A stretch of 64,000 bases of DNA from Cepaea nemoralis (GCA_014155875.1 JACEFZ010016115.1:177501-241500); one strand, 5' to 3'; positions 35,411-49,915 are shown, counted from the first letter of the stretch. The notes: generated by a model from the letters alone, not told the origin. A program made the numbers and translations.

Positions 35411-35749
35411 CTTTCCCTCAGAATTGGGCATTTTAAGGACTTTTTTCCTGACCTCGGTTAGCAAAGATAAGTTTCCGAGAATATTCTTCTTGTATAGTAC
35501 AAAATATATTTGAACCACGCGCTCATGACATGAACGTAACAGAACTCTTACAAACATTGCTGAGACTGAGACAGTCTGTACTGGTGCGTGCAGGTGACAT
35601 GTCTTAATCTATTAAACACACCAGAGTTAGCTTTTACAAGGAAATGTTATATTTAAAATGCGTCATCCATACAACGGTGACGAATCCTTACGCGTCCGTG
35701 CTGATGACGCCACTGAGTTGATTCCAATATCAAGTCTGATTCTTAAAGC
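35411..35749. other. No recognised feature
   Basis: Nothing recognisable. Confidence 0.5.
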
Positions 35750-35928
35750 TTGGTTTGATGGTTGGTTGGCTGGTTAGTTCGTTAGTTGGTCGGCTGGTTG
35801 GCGGGTTTGTTTGTTGGTTGGTGGGATTGTTCATTGGTTGGCTGGGTTTTTTTTTTGTTTTGTTGGCTGGCTGGTATGTTGATTAGTTTGTTAGTTGATT
35901 GGCTGGTTTGTTAGTTGAATGGCTAGTT

Positions 35929-35962
<34 letters not shown>

Positions 35963-36055
35963 TTGGCTGAATGACTGGTTTGTTTGTTGGCTGAATGGCT
36001 GGTTATTTGGTTGAATGGCTGGTTTGTTGGTTGAATGGCTAGTTTGTTGCTTGAT
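35750..36055. repeat. Degenerate TTGGTTGGCTGG repeat with T32 run
   Basis: Imperfect tetranucleotide-derived repeat interrupted by a T run at 35930-35961. Confidence 0.85.

Positions 36056-39216
<3,161 letters not shown>

Positions 39217-39278
<62 letters not shown>
39217..39278. repeat. (TA)n microsatellite
   Basis: Probably the 3' tail of the preceding element. Confidence 0.95.
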
Positions 39279-39280
<2 letters not shown>

Positions 39281-40308
39281 CTTATCACAAAGAACAAGTG
39301 CTCTTTATAGAAGACATCTATGTGTTAACTTTTACAGAGGTAGAGGTATATACATTATTAATTACCTTACTCCCCAGGACAAGTATTATATCCACACGAA
39401 TGAAACACGTCTGCTTCTGGCTCACATGGTAACAAAACTGGCGCCTAAGTTGCCGCTTGTAACTTTATATATCTCTTCCCACACCGCTTTATTTGTCTTC
39501 CACAATCTTTGTCTCCACCAATCCTCTCCATAAGAATTTCCTTCGACGTGACAATGACTAATTCCACCTCCACTCATCCAATTTACCGATAACAATTCCG
39601 TTATCCTTCCTGTCTTTGTTGCGGGCAAAACCCATTGTTCCCTGTAATGAACATCAACAGTGCTCTTTGACCTAAGCAATTTGTTGCTAATGAAATCGCA
39701 ACACCGCGGTGATACTATCTTCTCCGATGTAGGTCTTTCCAGTTGACAGGTGACAGGTACCTAATTACTTTGAGAATGCCAAAAGTCTTTGTTCCCGCTG
39801 AATCACACTGCATTTTCTTCCTGGGGTTTAAGTTTTGGAAACTTAAGGAAACTGCTTGCCGTCTGTCTTTCCTATAGAACACTGTTGTCTCTCTTATCTT
39901 ACCCTTGTATATGGTGCGTTAATTCGTATGAAGACGGGCATGAGACATTGACATGTCACACATGTGTATTATAAAATAAATGTTTATAATATAGGTGGAA
40001 GTTAATATCCTGAATCAGATATGTACAGTAAAATAATGAACCTTTTACACGCTTCAAAGCGCACTCAGCATATGGGCTAGGCTCATTTTTATATACACCA
40101 CTCTAATCGCCAAGGTGCAGGGAAATATGTCAGACAATGAATTGTACAATTTATTATTTGTGTGTTCGTTATTCAACAAATGTGCTTGGTTTATGAACAC
40201 GTTCATACCGCTTCGAGGATTCGATTGATTGCTGCTGTCAACTGTTGGTAAAACTTATAAAATTAGGCATAGATTGCGTGGAACAAAAAATGAAGTGAAT
40301 TCCAGTGG
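39279..40308. other. No recognised feature
   Basis: An 85-codon minus-strand frame at 39422-39679 shows no motif that I recognise. Confidence 0.5.
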
Positions 40309-40318
40309 TATTTAACAA

Positions 40319-40568
40319 CAACAAAATTGTTTGCATATCCTTTTCAGTACATTGCTGACAACATCAGCATCTTTCAGCTGATTGTTGATTTCTTGGCAAG
40401 ATTACGCTCAGTAGTTTGCCATTGCTTTCAGAGCGGCCGGCTCACATACCCCGTAAGTTACCAACGCGACTTCGAACCACTGCTGATTCTCACCGTCGTC
40501 ACGTTACTTACGAGAGCATACGAGGTTACGGAGAAAAGTCGCTAACCTCTAGGCCAGGAAGCCGGCGT
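40319..40568 (-). mobile_element. SINE B with perfect 10-bp TSD
   Basis: Minus-strand copy with tail, middle (CAGAGCGGCCGGCTCACATA on plus) and tRNA-like head (GACTTCGAACCACTG on plus, ending at AAGCCGGCG). TATTTAACAA lies at 40309-40318 and 40569-40578, a perfect duplication that fixes the boundaries. Confidence 0.93.
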
Positions 40569-40578
40569 TATTTAACAA

Positions 40579-41009
40579 GAGATCCTAAATTTATCATCAT
40601 TAAAATGAACACGAGATTAACAATACAGAAAGATATATGGAATTGTGACGTCTTCCTACTACAGTGAATTGCAAAAAGGATAGTTTATCTTCCATTCTCT
40701 AAAAAAGCTTTCCGCAAATAGAATTACAGTAATGACAATCAAATATGAACCTGATACGTCAAACTTAATTTTAAGCACAATGTAATGATGACAAACATGG
40801 TTAAAACAGTCATATGATTCTACAAATCTGTCACACTTGTCAGACTTACACCTGCTGTATGATCAACCTGTCCTAATTTGTAAACAGTGTTAGCTCAGAA
40901 TTTCAGAAGTATATGATGTCTACTGATATTATTATTTTAGAATGAGTAGTTCAGGTATGAGCCAAGCAGGTTTCCGATGTCTCTTTCTATTGAAAACCGT
41001 ATGTTACAT

Positions 41010-41013
<4 letters not shown>
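40579..41013. other. No recognised feature
   Basis: AT-rich; nothing recognisable. Confidence 0.5.

Positions 41014-41014
<1 letters not shown>

Positions 41015-41078
<64 letters not shown>
41015..41078. repeat. (CA)n microsatellite
   Basis: A CA run of about 64 bases. Confidence 0.96.
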
Positions 41079-41080
<2 letters not shown>

Positions 41081-41374
41081 CACACCTACATGCAAACATT
41101 CATACGGAACAAAAGAAAAAGCAGCGGCTGTAGCAGGATATAACAATATGAATTGCAAACAATTAGGTATATTTAGCTCCCGCGAAAAGAACAGACATAC
41201 TAAACATAGACACAATGTACATACATACCTTACAGAGAACTCTATTATACACAGGTGGAAACAAAGTGTCAGTTATCCAAAATCAGAAACAATCAATAGA
41301 TATATAAAATTAAATAATAAAATTTAAAAAAAAAAAAAAAAAACAATAAGTACTATAGGACACAAAGGACGGCC

Positions 41375-41404
41375 GACGTTTCGATTCTAAGAATCTATGA
41401 CAAG
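41375..41404 (-). ncRNA. Hammerhead-like motif, left arm
   Basis: On minus, GATTCTTAGAATCGAAACGT forms the helix II hairpin (ATTC/GAAT) plus the GAAA box. The preceding CUGANGA box is degraded (TTGTCATAG). Confidence 0.4.
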
Positions 41405-41763
41405 GACAGGACAACACAAATAGATTAAAAAAAAACGAACAAACAAACAAAAAACACAAAATAAAATAAACACAACTACTAAGTTCCCATGTGGGAGCAG
41501 AAATGGTGGTTTAAACCTGTTTACAAAGGCGCTATTTTTGCTACAAAGTTTACGTATAGTTAGGCTGCCAGAGCGCCAGATAGGATGTGTTTTGCCAAAG
41601 ATGTGTGAACGGTCCCATATTAATATACAGAGGTGTGTAGACAGTTAGGTATGAATATATAGAGGGAGGACAGCATAGTTATAAACAGTGTAAACAGTTC
41701 GATATGAATATATAGAGGTGTGTGAATAGTTAGATATGAATATATAGAGGGAAAATGGCATAG

Positions 41764-42282
41764 TTATACAGTAGCATCCACAACCGTATTGATACCTGCT
41801 GGATTGAAGCATCCTAGAGAGTTTATTAATTGGCTTTCAATGTTGAGACTCAAGGAGCTGTTGGAGAAGCAAAGTTTCAGTGCAGTAACACATACATCGT
41901 CGACTCCATAATTGTTAGAAGAATTAAAATGGTTGGGGACAGGTTTGTCAGCGTCCTGATTAATATCTCTGAGGTATTCACTAAAGCGGTCGGCAAGTTG
42001 TCTGCTAATTTGACCAATATATTTCATGTCGAATCGTTTGCAGATGATAACATATATAATATTGCGGGATATGCAAGTAAAAGAATATGTCGTACCTTCC
42101 ATCAACATGCCCATGTCATCAAGCATCTTTTTCTCCGTCACTGGTTTATCCTGGAATCCGATCCAACCACTCTTATGGTGTTCTCTAATGACCCTATCGT
42201 AATTTTCAGCCGAAACCAGAGCCCCTGGGACCACCTTTTGCATAGTCCCCCCCCCTCCCACATATACGTCGTCTGTGGGCAC
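41764..42282 (-). pseudogene. PLE GIY-YIG endonuclease, left arm
   Basis: A 172-residue open frame. The conserved part starts at SFTCISRN, then IIYVIICKRFDMKYIGQISR (GIY-YIG core as I-I-Y / Y-I-G), the R-F-S-E-Y-L region (usual R-x-R-E-H), PVPNHFNSSN (the metal-binding Asn region) and QLINSLGCFNPAGINTVVD. In Penelope-like elements this domain nicks the target DNA at the C-terminus of the RT ORF. The finger Cys before it and the Gly-Arg after YIG are altered compared with the right arm (ISR in place of TGR). The N-terminal 70 residues (from TDDVYVGGGG) have no counterpart in the right arm and I do not recognise them. No RT is present. Confidence 0.78.
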
Positions 42283-42694
42283 ATTTAAATACCACCGTAA
42301 GAAGTGTCTGACATGCCCACACGTTTTTCAGACACCGGCGGTTACATTCCCCCTAGGCACCTTCTCCTTGAAAGATTCTTTTACTTGCATATCCCGCAAT
42401 CTTATATATATTATCTGCAAACGATGCGACATGAAATATATTGGTCAAACTGGCAGACACCTTGCCGTGCGCTTTAGGGAACACCTCAGAGATATTAATC
42501 AAGACGCTGACAAACCTGTCCCCAACCATTTTAATTCTTCTAACCACCATGGAGTCGACGATGTATGTGTCACTGCACTAAAATCTTGCTTCTTCAACAG
42601 CTCCATTAGGCCCAAAATTGAAAGCCAATTAATAAACTCTCTGGGATGCTTCCATCCAGCAGGTATAAACACTGTTGTGGACGCTACTGCATAA
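42275..42694 (+). pseudogene. PLE GIY-YIG endonuclease, right arm
   Basis: A 139-residue frame. It has a Cys-rich linker (HRKKCLTCPHVFQT), KDSFTCISRN, the GIY-YIG core NLIYIICKRCDMKYIGQTGR, catalytic-helix RFREHLRDI, PVPNHFNSSNHHGVDDV and a C-terminal ESQLINSLGCFHPAGINT. The CxxC linker, Y-I-G, Arg, Glu-His and Asn-His positions expected in Penelope-like endonucleases are all visible, so this domain is better preserved than its partner. The RT that should precede it is absent. The first Met is arbitrary. Confidence 0.85.
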
Positions 42695-43073
42695 CTATGC
42701 TATTTTCCCTCTATGTATTCATATCTAACTGTTCACACACCTCTATATATTCATATCGAACTGTTTACACTGTTTTTAACTATGCTGTCCTCCCTCTATA
42801 TATCTATACCTAACTGTCTACACACCTCTATATATTCATATCGGACTGTTCACACATCTTTGGCAACACACATCCTATCTGGCCCTCTGGCAGCCTAACT
42901 ATACGTAAACTTTGTAGCAAACATAGCGCATTTGTAAACCAGTTTAAACCACTATTTCTTCCCCCACGTGGGAACATAGTAGTTGTGCTTAATTTATTGT
43001 GTGTGTGTGTTTTTTTTCGTTTAAAAAAAAAATATATATATATATAATATATATATATTTGTGTTGTCCTGCC

Positions 43074-43103
43074 CTTGACAAAGATTCTTAGAATCGAAAC
43101 GTC
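43074..43103 (+). ncRNA. Hammerhead-like motif, right arm
   Basis: CTTGACAAAG (degraded CUGANGA) is followed by the ATTC-TTA-GAAT hairpin and CGAAACGTC. The order and spacing match minimal hammerheads of Penelope-like elements. Two core substitutions suggest loss of activity. Confidence 0.5.
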
Positions 43104-43318
43104 GGCCGTCCTTTGTGTCCAATAGTACTTGTTTTTAAATTTTATTATTTTATTTTATATTTTTATTGATTGTTTCTGATTTTGGTTAAATCACACTTTG
43201 TTTCCACCTGTGTATAATGGAGTTGTCTGTAAGGTATGTACATTGTGTCTGTGTTTAGTATGTCTCTTCTTTTCACAGGAGCTAAATATACCTAATCGTT
43301 TGCAATTCATACAAATGC

Positions 43319-44265
43319 ATACACACACGTGTGACCGCTTAGTTCGGAATTATCACCAGCTGTGTTTGATCTGGCATCTCCCCAGTGTCACCGGCAGTAT
43401 TTGATCGTACATGCGGATAATTGACGTTCCAGCGCCCGATGGGTGGCATCGTATAATGTCATTCCGTGTAATTTACAATGTCTTTGATGTCGTCAATCCA
43501 CTTTCTACTCGGGCGCAATCTTTCTCTCATATCAGATCTTCTCTGGTGTAGCACCAATGCTGGCAACAATTGGTGTTGTATCAATATATGTGACAGAAGC
43601 TGTTGATCCCACTGTCTATCTCATAAGATCCTTTCTTACTAGGGATCGTGTGGTTAAGACTTCTTCTCATGCATCTCATCTCGCAGGTGTTGACTTTACG
43701 TTTATATGAATTGGATAACGTCTAAGTTTGATACTGGCAGCATGTGACTGGTGTGAATATCCCATTTATTACAAGTCGTTTTGGGGACATCGGCAAATTT
43801 TGATGTTTCAGAATGGGTGATAGTTGCTATATAAGCGAACTGGGTGTTTTATATCTGATTTCGATTTATCCATCTGTTCTGACATCCTCTGTGATCATAC
43901 TTCCTGGATATTTACATTCGGTTGCTTGCTTTAGAGCTTTACTGTTCACCTATACATTTAATAGACAAGGATATGTTTTGTTTTTCTAAAGGATATATGC
44001 TAACTCGCATTACTTACAGTTTTGTTTGTATTTATGTTTATGTTCATATTGTATTTTTTCTGCATGTTGAGCTCAGCTTATTAATATGATGTTGTAATCT
44101 ACCGTCGTCGCTATAAAACAGGCATTCATCGTCTGTCAAAAACAAAGCTCATTTGTTGTGGTCGGATATGTTATTTCGTCTAATCTAAAGAGATTTTCTG
44201 AATGAGTTCTTTCGAGGCTTGCTTTTTGGACGTTCTATCTATGTAGATATTAATTAAATAGTGGG
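43319..44265. other. No secure feature
   Basis: Around 43470-43520 the minus strand can be read as a possible LINE tail (an ID-like stretch followed by K-D-I), too weak to call. Confidence 0.4.

Positions 44266-44360
<95 letters not shown>
44266..44360. repeat. (GA)n microsatellite
   Basis: An AG run of about 95 bases with one early interruption. Confidence 0.96.
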
Positions 44361-44361
<1 letters not shown>

Positions 44362-44390
44362 ACACCACTCCTTTATTGACAGTGAACATA

Positions 44391-45207
44391 CAGCTAGTCG
44401 TCGACTTACGACCTATGCAACTGACGACCATTCGACTTTACGACCACAATCACTAGCCATATTATTAACTCGAGTCTAGTGCTTCCACATTGACGTGAAT
44501 AGGCCTTAGGTTCATACCAGAGTGCGATCAGCGTTGCCAGTAGTGGGTTGTGCTCAATATTTAAAGATTTATTTCTGCCTCAATTATCAATCGAACGGCG
44601 TTGTCTGCAAAGATCAGTTTGTGTGAAGGTTTATTCAATGCTCAGTCTTCGTAGACTTAGATGGATAACCTGATTTTTGCAGATGATGCTGCAATTACGA
44701 CCCACTCTGAGGAAGAATTACAATGTCTACTATCTGCATTCTCCAATGCTTGTTCAGAATTTGGTTTAACAATTAGCAAAAAGAAGACACAGATTATATC
44801 TCAAGGTGATTGACTGATTGATTGATTGTCAATTTTGACGACGCCGAACTAGAGATGGTAGACCATGTAATAATAATGTTTCCTATATTATTTTCCACAC
44901 CTGTATTTTGTATGTTTTGCAAATATTAAACCAGTTGTACATGTACAGTTAATGCAGTGTTTTTCTTAAACCTGACGATGTAAAAATAAGAAACAAAATG
45001 GTGTAGAGATGATACAAATGGCACAAAATGAACATCGAAAAGTATGATTTATAACAATAAGAAAAGAAATTTATGATATAATTTAACTTAACTATTTTTA
45101 TAACATCACTTCACATTACTGTACACATAGCGTACTCAACTTACGATCAAATCGTGTTACGACCGGTCTGTCGGAACCGATCGTGGTTGTAAGTCGACGA
45201 CTAGCTG
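44391..45207. mobile_element. TA-flanked DNA transposon remnant
   Basis: The ends are inverted repeats: CAGCTAGTCGTCGACTTACG at the left, and the right end on minus starts CAGCTAGTCGTCGACTTACA. Both are bordered by TA (44389-44390 and 45208-45209), the target site of the Tc1/mariner/pogo superfamily. It is 817 bp and non-coding except for a LINE fragment inserted or captured inside. No transposase is visible. Superfamily placement rests on the TA duplication only. Confidence 0.8.
44595..44830 (+). pseudogene. LINE RT fragment inside the DNA transposon
   Basis: MDNLIFADDAAITTHSEEEL then SAFSNACSEFGLTISKKKTQ contains the RT catalytic box F-A-D-D. It ends at a stop followed by a short (GATT)n run, unlike a normal LINE 3' end because RT-distal sequence is missing. 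It may be an internally primed insertion or a filler acquired during repair. Confidence 0.78.
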
Positions 45208-45338
45208 TATCTGATATATCTTCATGTGTTTTTACAACACTTTGCCTAGAGTGGTACATCACAATGTTTTTTTCGTAATTGTCCTTGTATCCAGTCCGCA
45301 AGCATAATCCATAATTTATATTTATCTACTCAGTTGAC

Positions 45339-45577
45339 GCTGGCTTTCTGGCCTAGAGGTTAGCGACTTTTCTCCGTAATCTGGTATACTCTCGTATGTA
45401 ACGTGACGACGGTGTGAATCAGCAGTGGTTCGAATCGCATCGGTAACTTACGGGGTATGTGAGCCGGCCGCTCAGAAAGCAATGACAAACTACTCAGCGT
45501 AATCTTGCCAAGAAATCAACAATCAGCTGAAAGGTGCTGATGTTGACAGCGATGTCCTGTAAAGGATATGCAAAACA
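45339..45577 (+). mobile_element. SINE B copy, full length
   Basis: Head with TGGCCTAGAGGTTAGCGAC and GTGGTTCGAATCGCA, middle AGCCGGCCGCTCAGAAAGCA, tail ATGTCCTGTAAAGGATATGC. It is uninterrupted and serves as the reference copy of the family. Confidence 0.92.
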
Positions 45578-45829
45578 TTTGTTTACTCTGTTCAAACCAA
45601 TTTCTTGGTTACAAACACAATACTCTGCTGGTCGTGGTATTCAATAGATTTTTCACATATTTGTCTCAGTGTGAATAATACATCAGTGCAACTGCTACCT
45701 TATCTGAAACCAAGTTATACTTTGCTTAATTGTTGTTCGAATATGGGTCTAATGTTTTGTTACAACAGATTTAGTGTACATTTTACGTATAGACTATAGA
45801 GTGATGTTCCATTGTGTGTTTTACACTCC

Positions 45830-46500
45830 TCATACTGCCACTATTTTCCCATAGTGGTACTATTATTGCCTGTTGCCAATCTTCTGGGAATTTGCTTTCT
45901 TCCCAAGCTACATTAAAAAGTCCTTTTACAATTTAATGCCCGCCCCACAAGCCTGAGTAGCTTCTGTGGTTATTTCATCTGGACTCAGCGATTTATTTCC
46001 ACGACTTGTCTATATAACAGATTTTACCTCTGCTGGTATGAAGTGTGGTCTTGTTCACAGCTTCTAGGCACAAAATGTATTTGCTGTGCTGTGTGTAGGG
46101 TAAGTAATTCTTGAAATTATTCTCCCCATCTTGCTAGTCTTTGTTTTGGATTAAATAACGGGGTACGTCTCTTGTTGTTTATGATGGTGATTGGGTATGC
46201 ATCTCTGTTTCTCATATTTTTAAGACGTTTATGAAATTCTCTTGGGTATTCTCTGCGAAAGGTTGTCATCCGTTCTGCGTATATTCTTTTTAGATGCTGT
46301 AATTGTTCGTTCGGCATGTCTTCATGCTATTTTATATGTAACATAGTCTTGTTCAAATGTAGATTTAATTGTTCGCTCCGCAAGTGCAATTCTATAGGTA
46401 ACATAGTCTTGTTCCAAGTACATTTAATCTATTTTTAACGCTGCCTTCTTATGGATATGATATCTTTAACGTCATTGTTCCACGAAGCGGTTCTTAATCT
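45830..46500 (-). pseudogene. LINE endonuclease-RT linker and early RT
   Basis: Minus strand in order: RRLRTASWNNDVKDIISIR (linker; compare the W-W-x-x-x-V-K segment of LINEs), a duplicated segment EQDYVTYRIALAERTIKSTF, then FRREYPREFHKRLKNMRNRD, KQRLARWGE (R-W-x-E/H before the RT) and LFNVAWEESKFPEDWQQAII with VPL (RT N-terminus). Several stops and frame changes are present. The duplication is about 66 bp and in frame. The family is unresolved (RTE- or Jockey-like). Confidence 0.72.
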
Positions 46501-46880
46501 TTTGTCCTGCCTTACTTTTTTGGTTCCACATATATTTTTAAGTATGTCAAGCACGGCAGACTTGAAAATTAATCACTCCTTACATTATCTACACATGAAT
46601 ACTCATCAGGGAAGTTCTTATGTAGTTTGACCATATGTTCAAGACACCTATAACAAATTAACAAATACCATCTGTTGTTACATTGCGTTCCTTGCTTCTT
46701 TTTTTTTTTTTTGAAATGTTGATGTTTTGAGTGAACATTGTATTTCATTGTTCAGTGATAGGAAGAATAGACTCTTCACCAACCTCATTCAGACAGATGC
46801 AGGCTCTTTTCATGGCGACCTAGACGCGAATGCATCGGCCTTAAAGAGACAAAACTCAGTCTTCCCGACGATTCGCCTAC
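46501..46880. other. No recognised feature
   Basis: May include further LINE linker. No motif read. Confidence 0.4.
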
Positions 46881-46942
46881 ACACCTACCTACCTACCTAC
46901 CTACCAACCAGCTAACCAACCAACCAGCTAACCAACCAACCA
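46881..46942. repeat. CTAC and CAAC short repeats
   Basis: About five CTAC units followed by CCAACCAGCTAA-type repeats. Confidence 0.85.
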
Positions 46943-47504
46943 ATGATCTATGCCGGAATTGACGTCAAAGCTAAATCTGATTACCGAATAAATGGCACAA
47001 TGTCTATAAGCAAAACAGTAAACAAAATGAAATCGGTATTTCAAATACATTTTTAAATCACTATATTATCATTATTACGTAGTCTGATGGAAATCAAAGT
47101 AAACTACAAATAACTTAAGCAAGGTGGCCGGTTAGGGCTCTCGATGTTTACATTTTGATAACACTGCGCAACAATGTTGCGAAGGGCAAATGGTCGTTGG
47201 GAAGCTATATAAAACCCATTTTCAGAAGTCACTGCTACCCGCCAGACAGTCCAGAGAATATTAGCAATCGATTCCAAAGTGGCGACCTTTTCATCTTGAT
47301 AGCTTTTCACGGTTGCCTCCAGACAGATAGGAATGTGATTATTTGACTTGGCGCTACTTTACATGAGCTAATTGAATTCCTTATACTTTTGTGTCATCTT
47401 TTTTATTGTTTTTTTACGGGGCATTTTCGGCACGAGCTCTGTTTTACAGCTTTTGTGCATGGAAATTGCGTGCGAGCTCTTCTTCATCTCGTGCTATTTG
47501 TACT
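46943..47504. other. No recognised feature
   Basis: Nothing recognisable. Confidence 0.5.
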
Positions 47505-47640
47505 GTGAGCCCTTATTCCTTTCTTGTTAATTGTACGGTGCCCTTGTTCCTTTCTTGTTAATTGTACGGTGCTCTTATTCCTTTCTTGTTAATTGTACGG
47601 TGCCCTTATTCCTTTCGTGGTAAGTGTACGTGAGCACAAT
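47505..47640. repeat. 31-bp tandem repeat, 4 units
   Basis: The unit is like TTATTCCTTTCTTGTTAATT plus GTACGGTGCCC. Confidence 0.9.
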
Positions 47641-47789
47641 GCTCATCTTCATGGTCTTCGTTTAGAAACAATGATACTGAAATACACAAACAAGAATACA
47701 TAAACAAGAATGCACAAACAACAAAGGGAAATTGTATGTAAATGTGTATACATATGCGATGCATCTTGTACATTTACACGTTTATATAA

Positions 47790-47912
47790 CTGGATGGCTT
47801 GGCCACATGGCATGGACGAGACAGGAACACTGAGCTGATCCACGACACTGGTGATCGAGTGAAATGGCGAGTCATGACCGCCCACGCTTTCCGGCATGGC
47901 ACATGATATATA
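47790..47912 (+). pseudogene. LINE C-terminal tail
   Basis: WLATWHGRDRNTELIHDTGD-like reading (with a frame slip at the start), then WRVMTAHAFRHGT and a stop. Same family as the tails at 17035 (minus) and 51003 (plus). Only the last 40 codons remain. Confidence 0.75.
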
Positions 47913-47984
47913 TATATATCTTTCCGTCTTGACAGACAATAGTTTGTTTATTGTGCTTCCAAAACAAAATAGCATAATGACTAC

Positions 47985-48235
47985 AACCTATTGCGATAAG
48001 AACAGAGATGAAGTTATACCTCTACACAGCACAAAGCCTGGACTGACTTGCAGAGACCATGAGTTGCTCATGCAGCATGATCCATCTCTCGGCCTGCCTA
48101 GTTTCCACCAGAGGAAAGGTGACACCAATGCATATAAAACAAGACAAGCTGTAGAAGCTGCAGGATCAGCAAAGCAATACTCTAGCTGTCCACCCGCTGG
48201 AGTTTCGATCCTAGACCAGTTTCCTCCCTCTCTTC
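47985..48235 (-). mobile_element. LINE E 3' UTR copy
   Basis: Matches 30055-30325 in the same orientation and 10795-11030 inverted (plus strand CACAAAGCCTGGACTGACTT and GCTGTAGAAGCTGCAGGATC). No coding part is present, so this is a very short 5'-truncated insertion. Confidence 0.75.
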
Positions 48236-48773
48236 TACTTTCTCGTTGATTACTTGTATATTTTTTTCAGCATGCAATCACGGTAAGAAAACACTTGACA
48301 TAAAAAGTTCACCCCTTTATTGTTTATTCAACACCATAATGGAATATTCCAACGGTTGATCGCGTTTTTTACGATTGGAAATCTTTGACGTGCATTAAAC
48401 CCTTGATAGAATCAAAGTTTGTTTTAAATTAAACCACATTCAGTCCGGATTCAGCATGATGAGATAAGTTGCCTGCAAGACGCCCACAAAGTCCAGATCA
48501 GAGCACGATCAGTGAGTATACATCAGACAGGACCTCTATAATCACGTGGCATTCAAACTGCTGCTTCCTATCTTCAAACCAACATCGATAGACGAGATGG
48601 AGGCTTTGTTTTTATCCCTTTTAGGTAAAGTAGGTTTCGTAATCACCAAAGTCTTTTTATAGGAATCGATGTCTAGGTTTCACCGACACGTCCTTCCGGT
48701 CGGCGTCAGTTCTGTTATGTTTATTTGTAATATATTCATTGTTCTTTAGTAGCCAGTTTTATTATTGATTATA
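48236..48773. other. No recognised feature
   Basis: Nothing recognisable. Confidence 0.5.
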
Positions 48774-49430
48774 AAGCTAAATATTGAGATGAGCTTAAAT
48801 AGAAACCAACAGAGGCACTTGTAGATTAAGAGGAACTTAAGCATAAGCAATCAGAGATACTTGTTATTCGGTTGTAGATAAGAGAAACTTACAGCAGAAA
48901 GCAAACAGGGATATTTGTTGTGAAACTAACGATTGAGAAGATCTTACAACCGAAATAATCGGAGATACTTGTTGTAAACATAAAGACTGAGGTCGGCGTA
49001 AAGTAGAAACCAACAGAGGTGCTTGTAAAGCTAAGGATTAAGAGGGAGGCACACGCCATCAGAGATACTTGTTATCCAGTTGTAGATAAGATCAACTTAC
49101 ATCAGAAGCAGATAGAGATACTTGTTCTGAAGCTACAGATTGAGAAGATCTTTCAACAGAAATAATCAGAGATACTCGTAAAGCTAAGGACTGAAAAGGG
49201 TGTAAAGCAGAAACCAATAGAGATACCTGATGTAAAGCTAAATACTGAGCGGACCTTACAGTAGAAACCAACAAAGATACTTTTAATAAAGCTTAAGCGG
49301 AACATACAGCGGAAACCAAGAGATATATTTGTTGTCAAGCTACAGATTCAGAGGGACATATAGTAGAAGCCAGCGTAAATATTTGTTGCATAGCTATAGA
49401 CTAAGAGAAAGGTACCACAGAAGCCAGGAC
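48774..49430. repeat. Degenerate ~56-bp minisatellite, about 12 units
   Basis: Units share AGAAACCAACAGAGATACTT and TGTAAAGCTAAGGACTGAGA-like segments with many substitutions and indels. An old array. Confidence 0.85.
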
Positions 49431-49554
49431 ATGAGCGATGTGCCGTTAGAGATCAAAGTATGACTCAGTGACAAGAACGTTGGAACCATGCTTCTTCTGT
49501 GTTCATCCGGAGTTTTTTTTATTTGGGTTTTTTTTTCCGGAAGCGATTGCGTTG

Positions 49555-49655
49555 TGCCTGTTTACAGCAGAGCTGCGTTCTTGCCCCGTTAGGCCGACAC
49601 ATCCGACTTCTGCTGGCATTTATTGACCGGGTTAACCTTCCCGGGTGTTGGAAAC
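49555..49655 (-). pseudogene. Penelope-like 3' fragment
   Basis: Minus strand KVNPVNKC then QKSDVSA, matching the fragment at 11636-11745. The hammerhead-like part is more decayed (plus GGCCGACACATCCGACTTCT). It directly abuts a LINE tail. Confidence 0.5.
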
Positions 49656-49671
49656 ATTACATTCACTACTT

Positions 49672-49915
49672 GTGTGGCAAGTTCTTTGCGGAATGTCGCT
49701 CTCATCCCGACCCGACGGAACATTTCTTGATCCCTCATCAATTCTATTGCCTTAAGAACTGTCCTACTCGGCTGCTATGTCCTGTTTCCGTCTTCGCGCT
49801 GGACGACCCTTGAATTTTCTCCCACAAACCGTACTCTCCACAGCTGTCCTTTCCAAGCCACTGTGACTTTTAATAGTGTCGAGGTATTTCAATTTTCGAG
49901 ATATTACATTGCGTG
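49672..49915 (-). pseudogene. LINE tail related to family E
   Basis: Minus strand VISRKLKYLDTIKSHSGLER, then KFKGRPARRRKQDIAAE and a stop; in another frame REDGNRT...EMFRRVGMRATFRKELAT continues. The order K-L-K-Y-x-x-x-I, G-R-P-x-R-R, F-R-R is the RTE-like tail seen at 29440 and 30600. Confidence 0.72.

Larger units (their letters stand above)
41147..43318. mobile_element. Penelope-like palindrome (two inverted 3' ends)
   Basis: Two arms of about 945 bp, 41147-42090 on minus and 42373-43318 on plus, are inverted copies. Each runs outward from SFTCISRN coding, through a GIY-YIG endonuclease, short ATATAGAGGTGTGTG-type repeats, a hammerhead-like motif with GAATCGAAACGTCGG, an A/T-rich block, and a final block ending GCAATTCATA. 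Arms are roughly 80-90 percent alike by eye. The 282-bp spacer is not shared. Inverted partial copies are a known feature of Penelope-like insertions; assembly error is the alternative. Confidence 0.85.

Noticed and set aside
43470..43530. Additional LINE tail on minus
   Set aside because: Only about 20 weakly matching codons; not distinguishable from chance.
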